Assembly: GCF_030466405.1 (NCBI RefSeq)
Contig: NZ_JAGGJF010000003.1
Span: forward strand, 186,001 to 250,000
From: Pseudidiomarina terrestris
GTDB lineage: Bacteria; Pseudomonadota; Gammaproteobacteria; Enterobacterales; Alteromonadaceae
Direction of reading: 5' to 3'
Length of the DNA: 64,000 nucleotides
Both the position numbers and the translations under genes were made by a program. Shown here one piece after another: positions 30,805 to 39,952 of this stretch (position 1 is its first letter; every line of letters starts with the position of its first letter). The notes beneath the pieces are model-generated. The model did no database searches and was not told the DNA's origin. It saw nothing but the letters and a program-made list of their open reading frames with translations.

Positions 30805-31854
30805 CTATTTTTCGAGTCTGGTGACGCGGTTGCGGCCGCAGGATTTGCTGATATAAAGGGCCTTGTCCGCGCGGTTGAGGATACGATTCAGGGTTTCATT
30901 CGGAGCGAGCTGACTGACACCTATGCTTAAGGTGACGGTCATATCTTTTTTCAGGTTATCACTCCAGTTAAAACTACTAATGGCCGCACGGATGCGTTCG
31001 GCGACCTGTTCTGCGGTGGTAATATCGGTTTCCGGCAGCACCACCAGGAACTCCTCGCCTCCCCAACGGCCAATGAGGTCATGCTGACGGAGCTCCATGC
31101 GGATGAGCTTGGCCAGATGTTGCAGCACTTCATCACCTTTTAAATGACCAAAAAGGTCATTGATGAGCTTGAAATGGTCGATATCAATCAGTAGCACCGA
31201 CATGGGCTTTTCATAGCGCTCGGAGCGGGTAATTTCCGCTTCGGTCAGCTCGGTGAGATGACGGCGGTTATGCAGCAGCGTCAGACCATCGGTGCTGGCG
31301 AGGCGATTCAGTTTGCGATTGGCGGAGCTTACCGCACGGACATAGATAAACCCCAAATAGCTAAACATCCCAAACACGACACTCAGGTTAAAAACGTTAA
31401 CCCCAATCAAAGCTTCTGCAGAGATGGGCTGCAGCGGAGCGAAATAGAGGCTGGTAGCATAAAGCCCGACATAGTAAGCCCACAGCAGGACCAATAAAAT
31501 GATGGCATAGCCCAGTCGCATCGTCACCGCCAAGGCTGGAATGAACATCAAAAGATAGTAATGAAAGCCACTATCCCAGCCAATCAGAATGATCCCCAGA
31601 GCCGAATGCACCAGCACCTCGGTCCACACCAGTACTATTGCCAGGCCATTCTGACGTTGACCGAAGGCATAAAAGGCCCACGCATACATGGCGACACTGA
31701 CGACATTTACCCAGGCAAGAATGGGCGAATCAAGTGCCATAAAAATAGCAAAAAACGCAATGTCTACTATTGCAGCGAGCTGGCAACAGCGTCGCGCGAC
31801 CTGCCAAAACTGCGGGCGCTGTTCGCTGTTTTTGCTACGCTCCATGCTGGTCAT
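30805..31854 (-). CDS. Membrane diguanylate cyclase (GGDEF)
   Basis: 349 residues, with AAGGGATG before the ATG at 31854. About six N-terminal helices (~20-170) form a membrane sensor of MASE type, followed by a GGDEF domain (~180-345). The active loop is GGEEF and the inhibitory site RQHD lies exactly five residues before it, so the enzyme should be active and product-inhibited. LIDIDHFKLIND and FGHLKGD are intact. The domain ends in a normal LYISKSCGRNRV helix. Confidence 0.93.
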   Translation of the reverse strand: MTSMERSKNSEQRPQFWQVARRCCQLAAIVDIAFFAIFMALDSPILAWVNVVSVAMYAWAFYAFGQRQNGLAIVLVWTEVLVHSALGIILIGWDSGFHYYLLMFIPALAVTMRLGYAIILLVLLWAYYVGLYATSLYFAPLQPISAEALIGVNVFNLSVVFGMFSYLGFIYVRAVSSANRKLNRLASTDGLTLLHNRRHLTELTEAEITRSERYEKPMSVLLIDIDHFKLINDLFGHLKGDEVLQHLAKLIRMELRQHDLIGRWGGEEFLVVLPETDITTAEQVAERIRAAISSFNWSDNLKKDMTVTLSIGVSQLAPNETLNRILNRADKALYISKSCGRNRVTRLEK

Positions 31855-31930
31855 CAGGCATCCCTTAGTAATATTGTTTCAAAAAGTTAAGTTTAGATGA
31901 AAAGAGAAGAAAGTATAAACTACACTTGCT

Positions 31931-31962
31931 TTGAATAATATATATGGCTTACCGTATATATA
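31931..31962 (+). promoter_or_regulatory. Candidate ArsR operator and promoter of the ars operon
   Basis: TATATATGG (31939-31947) and CCGTATATA (31952-31960) form an inverted repeat with one mismatch and a CTTA centre. It overlaps a plausible promoter (TTGAAT at 31931, TATATA at 31955). The position directly before the ArsC-ArsR gene suggests autoregulation by its HTH domain. Confidence 0.6.
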
Positions 31963-31987
31963 ACTTCAATTAGGCTCAGGCTTAACT

Positions 31988-32713
31988 ATGAAAATTCTTT
32001 TCTTATGCAGTGCAAACTCGGCGCGCTCAATTATGGCGGAGGCTTTGTGCCGGCAGTTCGCATCTGCCGAGATTGAAGTGAGCAGCGCAGGCACCGACCC
32101 GACCAAGCCAGAACCTGCGGCACTCGAAGCGCTACAAAGCATGGGCATTGCCACCGATGGTTTGAAGTCTAAAGCGCTTGATGAGTTCGCCGACACCGAA
32201 TTTGATTACGTTATTAGTCTTTGCGATCGCGCCCGTACCGAATGCCAGGCCGACTTTAGTGGGCAGAACTTCATCGCCTGGGATTTTCCGGATCCGGTGG
32301 CAAGCCGTGCAAGAGATGCGTTCAGGAAAACAGCCCAGGAGTTGAGCGAACGTATCCGTATGTTCTTACTCATCCTGAGCAAATCATCGACCGCTCCGCA
32401 TTTGTACAACGCTCCGCAGGAATTTTTTAAAGTCATGGCCGATCCGCTCCGTTTGCAGCTAATCGTACACACCGCGCAAGGAGGGGAAGTTTGCGTTTGC
32501 GATTTCGTCAGCTTAACGGGTATGTCTCAACCTAAAGTATCACGCCATCTGGCGCAGTTACGCGAATACGGAGTGCTGCTCGATCGCAAGCAAGGACGCT
32601 GGGTGTATTACCGGTTGAACCCGGCACTGCCGGACTGGATGGCGAAGATTATTCAGCTGACCCTAAGTCACAACCCACAACTGATAGAGGCACAACAGAA
32701 TGAGTGTGTCTGA
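31988..32713 (+). CDS. Fused arsenate reductase (LMW-PTP-type ArsC) and ArsR repressor
   Basis: 241 residues. Residues 1-133 form a thioredoxin-coupled ArsC: P-loop CSANSARS near residue 7 (CX5R), the redox pair in LCDRARTEC (cysteines 7 apart, as in S. aureus ArsC) and WDFPDP. Residues ~140-235 are an ArsR winged helix with EVCVCDFVSLTGMSQPKVSRHL, the CVC arsenite-binding motif. All catalytic and sensor cysteines are present, so both halves look functional. First gene of an operon with an ars-type GAPDH and ArsJ. A fused reductase and repressor couples arsenate reduction to arsenite sensing in one chain. Confidence 0.92.
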   Translation: MKILFLCSANSARSIMAEALCRQFASAEIEVSSAGTDPTKPEPAALEALQSMGIATDGLKSKALDEFADTEFDYVISLCDRARTECQADFSGQNFIAWDFPDPVASRARDAFRKTAQELSERIRMFLLILSKSSTAPHLYNAPQEFFKVMADPLRLQLIVHTAQGGEVCVCDFVSLTGMSQPKVSRHLAQLREYGVLLDRKQGRWVYYRLNPALPDWMAKIIQLTLSHNPQLIEAQQNECV

Positions 32714-32791
32714 CCACTTACTTAGGGCTTTCGTCTATTATTAATTTAAGAATCGGACAAAACATTGGTTTCAAGCGAAAAAGGAACGGGT

Positions 32792-33793
32792 ATGACAATT
32801 AAAGTCGGTATTAATGGTTTGGGCCGTATTGGTCGCCTGGCGTTGCGGATTGCAACAGAACGTAGCGATCTTGAGGTCGTGAAACTCAATGACCCGGGTG
32901 GTAGTGCTGAGACCTTCGCGCATTTGCTGAACTTTGATTCGGTACACGGTAGTTGGAACCGACAGGCCAGCGCCTCAGGAGATCAGCTACTGGTGGACGG
33001 CCAGGGTATTGGCTTTTCGCAATTCAAAAGTATTGCGGAAAACGACTGGAGCGAATGCGATATCGTGCTTGAGTGCTCTGGCAAGATGAAGACTGTTGAG
33101 GTGCTGAACGCCTACCTCGAGCAAGGGGTGAAGCGTGTGGTCGTGTCTGCTCCGGTCAAAGAAAAGGGCGCTTTGAATCTGGTGGTGGGGGTCAATGACC
33201 ATTTATTTGATCCTGCGGAACATCGCATTATCACCGCGGCATCCTGCACCACCAATTGCTTAGCGCCAGTGGTCAAAGTTTTGCACGAGAACATTGGTAT
33301 CAAGCATGGCTCGCTGACCACCATTCACTCGATCACCAATACCCAGACCATTCTTGATGCGCCTCATAAAGATTTGCGCCGAGCCCGCGCGTGCGGCGAA
33401 AGTCTGATCCCTACATCGACGGGTTCCGCGACTGCCATTATAGAAATTTTTCCGGAGCTCAAAGGTCGCCTGGATGGCCACGCGGTACGGGTGCCGTTGG
33501 CGAATGCGTCGCTTACCGACTGCGTCTTTGAGATGGAACGGGAAACCAGTGTTGAGGAAGTGAACAAGCTGTTTAGTGTTGCTGCTGAAGGGGAACTTAA
33601 AGATATCCTTGGTTATGAAGAACGCCCGTTAGTTTCCATTGATTACCGTACGGATCCGCGTTCCAGCATCATTGATGCGCTGTCGACGCGAGTCATCAAC
33701 GGCACCCATGTGAAAGTCTATGCCTGGTATGACAACGAATGGGGTTATGCCAATCGCGCGGTGGAACTTGTTGCCCGGGTGGGCGCATGCTGA
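32792..33793 (+). CDS. Glyceraldehyde-3-phosphate dehydrogenase of arsenic-resistance type
   Basis: ATG at 32792 after AAAGGAACGGGT; a TTG at 32765 is less likely. Intact GAPDH: NAD motif [10 protein letters not shown], catalytic [10 protein letters not shown] (Cys near 152), [11 protein letters not shown], and [11 protein letters not shown] at the C-terminus. Ars-linked GAPDHs use arsenate in place of phosphate to make 1-arseno-3-phosphoglycerate, which ArsJ exports. The next gene is arsJ and overlaps by 7 nt, so this is the arsenate-pathway enzyme rather than the main glycolytic one. Confidence 0.93.
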   Translation: MTIKVGINGLGRIGRLALRIATERSDLEVVKLNDPGGSAETFAHLLNFDSVHGSWNRQASASGDQLLVDGQGIGFSQFKSIAENDWSECDIVLECSGKMKTVEVLNAYLEQGVKRVVVSAPVKEKGALNLVVGVNDHLFDPAEHRIITAASCTTNCLAPVVKVLHENIGIKHGSLTTIHSITNTQTILDAPHKDLRRARACGESLIPTSTGSATAIIEIFPELKGRLDGHAVRVPLANASLTDCVFEMERETSVEEVNKLFSVAAEGELKDILGYEERPLVSIDYRTDPRSSIIDALSTRVINGTHVKVYAWYDNEWGYANRAVELVARVGAC

Positions 33794-34998
33794 GTCAGTT
33801 ATCTCCTGCAGTTCGTCAATATCTGCTGGTGACCGGTAACTACTGGGCCTTTACCCTTACCGACGGCGCGCTGCGCATGTTGGTGGTGCTGCATTTTCAC
33901 CAACTTGGCTACAGTGCCCTTGAAGTGGCGATGCTGTTTTTATTCTATGAATTCTTCGGCATTGTCACTAATTTGTTTGGCGGCTGGTTAGGCGCGCGCT
34001 GGGGACTGAACCGCACCATGAATGTTGGCCTGGGACTGCAGGTGCTGGCGCTGGGGATGCTGCTGGTGCCCGATGCGATGCTAACCGTGTTGTGGGTAAT
34101 GACGGCACAAGCCTTGTCGGGGATCGCCAAAGATCTCAATAAAATGAGTGCAAAAAGCACCATCAAGCTATTGGTGCCGGAAGATCAGCAGGGACGTCTC
34201 TACAAATGGGTCGCATTGCTGACGGGGTCCAAAAATACGCTAAAAGGCGTGGGTTTCTTTTTAGGCGGCGTATTGCTGACCCTGCTGGGTTTCCAGGGAG
34301 CCATGCTGGCGATGATGGTGATGCTTGCGGCGGTCTGGGTGGGTAGCCTTATCTTTTTGAAAAAAGGCTCAGGCCGGGCGGATAATAAGCCTAAATTCAA
34401 AGATGTGCTGTCAAAGAGCCCCGCAATTAACATTTTGTCCATCGCACGTTTTCTACTCTTCGGTGCGCGTGATGTCTGGTTTGTGGTGGCGCTGCCGGTA
34501 TTTCTGGCCAGTGAAATGGGTTGGGACCACTGGCAAGTCGGCAGTTTCTTAGCCGCTTGGTTGATTGGTTATGGCGTAGTGCAAGGTGCTGCGCCTAAAT
34601 TAACCCGCAATGCCGATGCCAGCCCGCGCCAGCAGGCTCGCATCTGGGGGGCAGCCCTTAGTTTGTGCCCCTTTGCCTTGAGCCTGGCGTTATGGCAACA
34701 GGCACCGGTGGCGGCCAGTATCATGTTGGGACTGGGACTGTTCTGCATCCTGTTTGCAGTGAACTCATCACTGCATAGTTTTCTGATTGTCTCTTACGCG
34801 CGCTCCGACGGGGTTTCCCTGGATGTTGGCTTTTACTACATGGCCAATGCCGCTGGGCGGCTGCTTGGTACGGTGCTGTCAGGCTGGATTTATCAGGAAT
34901 ACGGGCTGGTCGCCTGCTTGCTGATTTCCTCCGGGCTCATACTGTTGTCAACGCTGACGATTAGCATTTTGCCGCAGCGGCAAGTTGGAAAAGAATGA
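33787..34998 (+). CDS. arsJ: ArsJ organoarsenical efflux permease
   Basis: ATG at 33787 overlaps the GAPDH stop by 7 nt. About 403 residues, 11-12 membrane helices, major facilitator fold. Family signatures: [20 protein letters not shown] at the N-terminus and [18 protein letters not shown] near residue 115. ArsJ exports 1-arseno-3-phosphoglycerate made by the adjacent GAPDH, the known As(V) route of this gene pair. Confidence 0.95.
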   Translation: MLSQLSPAVRQYLLVTGNYWAFTLTDGALRMLVVLHFHQLGYSALEVAMLFLFYEFFGIVTNLFGGWLGARWGLNRTMNVGLGLQVLALGMLLVPDAMLTVLWVMTAQALSGIAKDLNKMSAKSTIKLLVPEDQQGRLYKWVALLTGSKNTLKGVGFFLGGVLLTLLGFQGAMLAMMVMLAAVWVGSLIFLKKGSGRADNKPKFKDVLSKSPAINILSIARFLLFGARDVWFVVALPVFLASEMGWDHWQVGSFLAAWLIGYGVVQGAAPKLTRNADASPRQQARIWGAALSLCPFALSLALWQQAPVAASIMLGLGLFCILFAVNSSLHSFLIVSYARSDGVSLDVGFYYMANAAGRLLGTVLSGWIYQEYGLVACLLISSGLILLSTLTISILPQRQVGKE

Positions 34999-35049
34999 GT
35001 TTGTCTCCTAATGTTGTCTTAAACAGACCTCGATTAAGGACATCCTGTT

Positions 35050-35715
35050 ATGTTTTCTAAAAATGCGCTTGTTGCTGCTGTGATTATCCTCTGTTTCCCC
35101 GCTCTGGCATGGGCGGATGGCAGTGCTTCCATCATGTCGGGAGGAGAAACCACCACGGTCGAATTTTCGGGGCAAAAGTTTTTGCGTATGGATGCGCCGG
35201 AAGCAGGTGGCTATATGCTGTTGCGCGACGACAAGCTTTATTCGGTCGCCCGGGAGGGTGGCAGAGTTATGGTATTCGATATTGCCGCTGCGCTTAAGGC
35301 GATGGGGGGAAGCGCCAGACAGGAAAGTTTCTGGGATGAAGATGTGGTTGAAGTTGTAAGCTTTGAAAACACCGGTGAAAACGAAACCGTCGCCGGTATC
35401 CGTGGTGAAGTCTACGAGCTGCAAGCATTGAACAGAGAAGGCAAAAAGCAAGTCTCAACTCTGGTGCTAACGGAGCATCCGATTGTTGTGGAGCTCTCTG
35501 CTGCCATGTTCAGAATGAGTGAAACTCTGGTGAATGCTATTGGCGATGAAACACCCCGCTCTCTGCTGATGATGAAAGATCATATTATTGCCAAGGACAA
35601 GGGGATATTACGTCAGGGAGAAGACTTTGAAATTATCTCAATCACCGAGAATTCGCCCAGCGCAGAGCGCTTTGCGTTACCTGCCGAACCGATGAAATTA
35701 CCGTTTGGCGGATAG
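35050..35715 (+). CDS. Secreted protein of unknown function
   Basis: 221 residues, with signal peptide cleaved near ALAWA-D (residue ~22). The mature part is acidic and beta-rich with one Met-rich helix (MFRMSETL); no cysteines in the mature protein and no recognised domain. It follows arsJ by 51 bases but shows no link to arsenic. Confidence 0.7.
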   Translation: MFSKNALVAAVIILCFPALAWADGSASIMSGGETTTVEFSGQKFLRMDAPEAGGYMLLRDDKLYSVAREGGRVMVFDIAAALKAMGGSARQESFWDEDVVEVVSFENTGENETVAGIRGEVYELQALNREGKKQVSTLVLTEHPIVVELSAAMFRMSETLVNAIGDETPRSLLMMKDHIIAKDKGILRQGEDFEIISITENSPSAERFALPAEPMKLPFGG

Positions 35716-35783
35716 CCCGACGCGAAAGCCTTGCTTTTCATTTGGGCCGAACACTGCTAATTTGCAGGACATAACAATAACAA

Positions 35784-37289
35784 TTGAGTCGCCTTGCGTC
35801 GTCCTCCATGAAAGCAACAGAACACACCTATGAAGTCCTCATTATTGGTACCGGTTTTGGTGGCCAGTCGGCAGCTTTGCAACTAAAAAAACGCGGTATC
35901 GATGACTTCGTCATGCTTGAACGGCGCGATTTTATGGGCGGTACCTGGTGTCAGAATTCTTACCCGGGGGCGCAAGTCGATGTTCAGTCCCCGCTGTATT
36001 CGCTAGCCAGTGAACCCTATCCCTGGTCGCAGATGTTTGCCGAGCAACCTGAACTTGAAGCTTATACACATCATGTTTTAACTAAACATGAACTGGCGAA
36101 TAAGGTACGGCTGCGCCGCACGGTCACCGAACTGCGCTGGTTGGCGGAGCGTTGCTGCTGGCAGGTGACGACCGACCATGAAGTTTATTTCGCTCGTTCC
36201 GTCATTAGTGCGCAAGGTCCGCTAAGCAATCCGTTGATCCCCGACTTTGCCAATCAAGATGCCTATCAGGGAAAGACGTTTCATACCAACCAATGGGATC
36301 ATGGCTTTGCTTATAGTAACAAGCGGGTGGCCATCATCGGTAGTGGCGCCAGTGCCGCGCAAGTCATCCCCGCAATTGCCGATAAGGTGGCCCAGCTGCA
36401 TGTTTTTCAGCGCACACCGCACTGGGTCATGCCACGCCCCGACCGGCGTTTTCCAGCTTGGTTCCAACGCCTGCTAGGGGTTAACTTGTTTTACCAGACC
36501 TTACGAAAAGCTATTTATTGGGGACTGGAGTGGCGGGTTCTGGCCTTTAAATATTCGAAGACGCTGATGAAATTGTTCGCTGAGCGTGAGGCACGCAAGC
36601 ACCTGCGCGAACAGATCCCCGATCCAGAATTGCGTGAAAAGCTTACTCCTGACTACATGATCGGCTGTAAACGCATCATTGTGTCGAATACCCTGTATCC
36701 GGCGCTGGCGCGTGAAAATGTCACGCTGCACGATAAAAACGATGGCATTGCCCGCTTTACCGAGCAGGGCATTATCACTACGCAGGGCACGGAGCTGGAG
36801 CTTGATCTGGTGGTCTATTCGACCGGCTTTAAGGCCACGGACGGTGCGCTGGGCTTTGATGTCATCGGTCGTGACGGCAAGCGTCTGGATGAGGTCTGGG
36901 AGGATTACCCGCGCGCCTATTTGGGTACCACTATGCCGGGTTTCCCTAATTTATTTCTGGTCACCGGACCCAATACCGGCATCGGCCATACCTCTGCGAT
37001 TTTCGTGATTGAATCGCAAATGTATTACATTATGCGAGCTTTAACCGAGTTACGGCGACGTCATCAACGCGTGATCGAGGTGACCGAGGAAGCCGAACAA
37101 GCCTACACCGACATGATCCACCGGGAGATGGCCAAAACCGTCTGGCAAAGCGGTGGTTGTGAAAGCTGGTACAAAAGCAAAAGTGGCAAAGTGACCGCAA
37201 TGTTTCCAGGCTTTAGCTTTGTCTACCGCTTGCTGGCACAACGGTTCAGAGCCAAACATCATCAATTTAGCAACGGAGAGCGCGCATGA
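35784..37289 (+). CDS. Flavin-containing monooxygenase, Baeyer-Villiger type
   Basis: Two starts are possible: TTG at 35784 and ATG at 35808 (MKATEHTYEV), the latter fitting the family better although it lacks a clear ribosome site. FAD Rossmann motif IIGTGFGGQSAA near the start, NADPH motif VAIIGSGASAAQV near residue 182, and the BVMO-like signature YQGKTFHTNQWD just before it. Such enzymes insert oxygen next to a ketone to give esters or lactones. It overlaps an alpha/beta hydrolase gene by 4 nt, which would suit ester cleavage. Confidence 0.9.
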   Translation: MSRLASSSMKATEHTYEVLIIGTGFGGQSAALQLKKRGIDDFVMLERRDFMGGTWCQNSYPGAQVDVQSPLYSLASEPYPWSQMFAEQPELEAYTHHVLTKHELANKVRLRRTVTELRWLAERCCWQVTTDHEVYFARSVISAQGPLSNPLIPDFANQDAYQGKTFHTNQWDHGFAYSNKRVAIIGSGASAAQVIPAIADKVAQLHVFQRTPHWVMPRPDRRFPAWFQRLLGVNLFYQTLRKAIYWGLEWRVLAFKYSKTLMKLFAEREARKHLREQIPDPELREKLTPDYMIGCKRIIVSNTLYPALARENVTLHDKNDGIARFTEQGIITTQGTELELDLVVYSTGFKATDGALGFDVIGRDGKRLDEVWEDYPRAYLGTTMPGFPNLFLVTGPNTGIGHTSAIFVIESQMYYIMRALTELRRRHQRVIEVTEEAEQAYTDMIHREMAKTVWQSGGCESWYKSKSGKVTAMFPGFSFVYRLLAQRFRAKHHQFSNGERA

Positions 37290-38221
37290 AAAAGGCCATT
37301 CTCGTAGTCGGCTTGCTGCTACTGGTGGTATGGGGCGCAACGCGTTTCCCGGCCACCGGGCAATGGGTCTATCAGGCCACGACCCGGGTCGAGGCGATGC
37401 TGTATGGCTTTGACAAAACCTCGGTCGCCGTTGGCGACCTGACGTTTTCCTTGTATCAGCGCAAAGGCACGGATGCTAAGGCACCGACATTAGTACTCTT
37501 GCATGGCTATACGGCATCTAAAGAGCTTTGGTTGCGTTTTGCTCACCAACTGGACGAGCGCTACCAGGTGTTGATCCCGGATCTTGCTGGTCATGGCGAG
37601 ACGGGCTTTGATCCGCAATGGAGCTATCGTCCGAGGGCACAGGCCACCCGTGTGAAACGCATGCTTGATGCGTTGTCCGTTGAGCAAGCAGTGCTGATCG
37701 GCAATTCCATGGGGGGCTTAATCGCAGCCAACTTTGCTATCGATCATGCCGGCCAAACACAAGCGCTTGTGGTGATCGATCCCGCTGGCGTACGAGCTCC
37801 AATTCCGAGCCGCGCCGAGCTACTGTTTCAACAGGGAGAATCTCCTTTTGAAATTGACTCATGGCAGGATTTTCAGGAGTTTTATAAGTTGACGATGGCA
37901 GAACCACCTTTTGTTCCAGATTTCGTGTTACGCGGCATGGCCGAGCGCTATCAGCAACGCAAAGCCCAATATGTTCAGATTGCCGAGGATTTTCGCAATC
38001 TCGATCAACTTGACGGGCGTCTGCAACAAATTGAGGTGCCGACTTTGGTAATTTGGGGCAGTGTTGATCAGTTACTGGATGCGTCGAGCGCTGAGGTCTG
38101 GCAACAGCAACTTCCGCAGAGCGAGCTGGAGATTTTCGCCGGAGTGGGTCACATGCCTATGGTCGAACGTCCGGCGCAAACTGCCGGGCGGGTGCAGGAA
38201 TTTTTAAAGGGTATCGAGTGA
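37286..38221 (+). CDS. Membrane-anchored alpha/beta hydrolase
   Basis: ATGA overlap with the monooxygenase gene. N-terminal hydrophobic helix (residues ~3-18) works as signal anchor. Alpha/beta fold with oxyanion loop LLHGYTASKELW, nucleophile elbow GNSMGG (Ser near 143), acid in WGSVDQLLD and catalytic His in GVGHMPMVERP. Likely an esterase or lactonase acting in the periplasm or at the membrane on products of the neighbouring monooxygenase; that link is inferred. Confidence 0.9.
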   Translation: MKKAILVVGLLLLVVWGATRFPATGQWVYQATTRVEAMLYGFDKTSVAVGDLTFSLYQRKGTDAKAPTLVLLHGYTASKELWLRFAHQLDERYQVLIPDLAGHGETGFDPQWSYRPRAQATRVKRMLDALSVEQAVLIGNSMGGLIAANFAIDHAGQTQALVVIDPAGVRAPIPSRAELLFQQGESPFEIDSWQDFQEFYKLTMAEPPFVPDFVLRGMAERYQQRKAQYVQIAEDFRNLDQLDGRLQQIEVPTLVIWGSVDQLLDASSAEVWQQQLPQSELEIFAGVGHMPMVERPAQTAGRVQEFLKGIE

Positions 38222-39315
38222 TGACCAACACCCCAGGACCAGGCTACGTGTTCAAGCGCTTTTTGTTGTTAGCTGTGCTGTTGTTTGCTGCGTATCTGTT
38301 GTTGTGGCCGGTCACTATTGAGCCGCGGTCGTGGAATGCGCCCCGCGATCGTGGTTACGTCGGAGCCTACACGGTTAATCACGCGCTACAACAGCTTGAG
38401 CGGATCAGTCTACCGAATTCCGTTGGCCCCGAAGATATTGCCATTGACGCCGAAGGACGGCCAGTTTTTGGGGTGTTAAGTGGTGACATTTTGCGGCTTG
38501 AGGCAGATGGCAGCTTTACCACCTTAACCACCACCGGCGGCCGGCCCTTAGGTCTGGAGTTTGACCAGCAAGGCGGGCTTTGGATTGCGGATGCCTATCA
38601 GGGACTGATGTACTGGTCTCCTGAGTCAGGTTTAGAGCTTCTGGTTACTCAGGTGGACGGTGTGCCCGTGCGTTATGCCGATGATGTCGATGTTGCCGCA
38701 AATGGTACGGTTTACTTTTCAGATGCCTCGAACCGCTTTGCCGCCGATAGTCTTGGCACCTATGCGGCCAGCCTGCTGGATATTATGGAACATGGCGGCA
38801 ATGGTCGCTTATTGGCGTTTGAACCAGATAGCGGTCATACCTATACCGTGCAGGGAGGACTGCACTTTGCCAACGGTGTTGCCGTCAGTCACGACCAGCA
38901 ATGGGTGATGGTGGTGGAAACCGGCAGCTACCGGATACTGAAAATTGGCATTGGCGAGCGCAACAACGGCGAAGTCATCACTCTCATGGACAACTTGCCG
39001 GGCTTTCCAGACAATATTAACGATGCACCAGATGGTCTGTTTTGGGTGGGACTGGTCAGCCCCAGAAACAGCATGCTTGATGCGCTCTCTGATTATCCGT
39101 TGGTCCGTAAAATGATTCAGCGCTTGCCCGCTTTTATGCGCCCTGCGGCCGAGCGCTATGGCCATCTCATTGCCATTGACAGCGATGGCAATGTGGTCCG
39201 CAATCTGCAGGACCCGGAAGGCGGCTTTGGCCAGATCACCGGGGCTGCAGCGAACGATACTTATATTTACGTCAGCAGTCTGCATGAGAACGCGCTGGCG
39301 CGACTGAAACGTTAA
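38221..39315 (+). CDS. SMP-30/strictosidine-synthase-like beta-propeller
   Basis: ATG at 38221 shares one base with the hydrolase stop (TGATG); a GTG one codon earlier is also possible. N-terminal membrane helix (~12-30) then a six-bladed propeller: [49 protein letters not shown] and [16 protein letters not shown] are the strictosidine-synthase/arylesterase family signatures. These proteins are often calcium-dependent lactonases or esterases. Third gene of a translationally coupled trio, so a lactone-opening step after the Baeyer-Villiger oxidation is plausible. Confidence 0.88.
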   Translation: MTNTPGPGYVFKRFLLLAVLLFAAYLLLWPVTIEPRSWNAPRDRGYVGAYTVNHALQQLERISLPNSVGPEDIAIDAEGRPVFGVLSGDILRLEADGSFTTLTTTGGRPLGLEFDQQGGLWIADAYQGLMYWSPESGLELLVTQVDGVPVRYADDVDVAANGTVYFSDASNRFAADSLGTYAASLLDIMEHGGNGRLLAFEPDSGHTYTVQGGLHFANGVAVSHDQQWVMVVETGSYRILKIGIGERNNGEVITLMDNLPGFPDNINDAPDGLFWVGLVSPRNSMLDALSDYPLVRKMIQRLPAFMRPAAERYGHLIAIDSDGNVVRNLQDPEGGFGQITGAAANDTYIYVSSLHENALARLKR

Positions 39316-39773
39316 TCCGTTGCCGGCGCTTTTAGCTCAGAGGTGCAGCTCGGACAGCGCGTTGCTTTCAGGGGAATGGTTGAATAGCAGTAGTCGCAAG
39401 CTTTAGTGGTGACTGCCGCTGGCTCTTCTTTGGCGCGTAAGTTGTTCATACCTTTTACCAGCATGAAGACAGCGAAGGCGACAATGAGAAAGCTGATAGT
39501 GTTGGTAATAAAGAGTCCGTAATTCATGGTCACGGCACCGGCTGCTTGTGCATCAGAAAGTGCCACGTAGGGACCAGGGTTCTCCACGCCCTTTTTTAGC
39601 ACCCAAAACATATTATTGAAGTCGACGCCGCCCAGTAACAACCCAATCGGCGGCATAATAATGTCTGCGACAAAGCTTTTCACAATGGTGCTAAAGGCAC
39701 CGCCGATAATGATACCCACGGCCATGTCGACCACGTTGCCTTTTAAGGCAAACTTCTTAAATTCCTTCAGCAT
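39312..39773 (-). CDS. mscL: Large-conductance mechanosensitive channel with added C-terminal zinc ribbon
   Basis: 153 residues. Residues 1-115 are normal Msc[19 protein letters not shown] at the N-terminus and pore helix [22 protein letters not shown] in two parts, then a second helix. MscL opens under membrane tension to release solutes. In place of the usual charged C-terminal bundle, residues 124-145 carry CDYC and CPSC (Cys 126, 129, 140, 143), a rubredoxin-like zinc knuckle. Convergent 4-nt overlap with the propeller gene. Confidence 0.95.
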   Translation of the reverse strand: MLKEFKKFALKGNVVDMAVGIIIGGAFSTIVKSFVADIIMPPIGLLLGGVDFNNMFWVLKKGVENPGPYVALSDAQAAGAVTMNYGLFITNTISFLIVAFAVFMLVKGMNNLRAKEEPAAVTTKACDYCYSTIPLKATRCPSCTSELKAPATD

Positions 39774-39881
39774 AAAATCCTTTCCTCTTCAAAAAACCAT
39801 GAATTGCATCTTTTTAGACGTTTAATTTCTTATAGCTCAAATAGTTAGGAAAGCAAGTTCAAGATAATTGTTAAATCGTAT

Positions 39882-39896
39882 TGCGAATGATTCGTA
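39882..39896 (+). promoter_or_regulatory. Candidate Fur box upstream of TonB receptor
   Basis: TGCGAAT-G-ATTCGTA is a 7-1-7 inverted repeat with one mismatch, the geometry of a Fur site, 57 bases before the receptor start. AT-rich flanks agree. Iron repression is expected for the receptor and the PepSY gene behind it. Confidence 0.7.
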
Positions 39897-39952
39897 TTTG
39901 ACTTAGTATGCCGGCCATAATTTTCGCTCACTTTAGTTCTGGAGATATCTAC

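Noticed and set aside
32792-33793. GAPDH as the housekeeping glycolytic enzyme.
   Set aside because: It overlaps arsJ and follows an ArsC-ArsR gene, the known ars-linked context.
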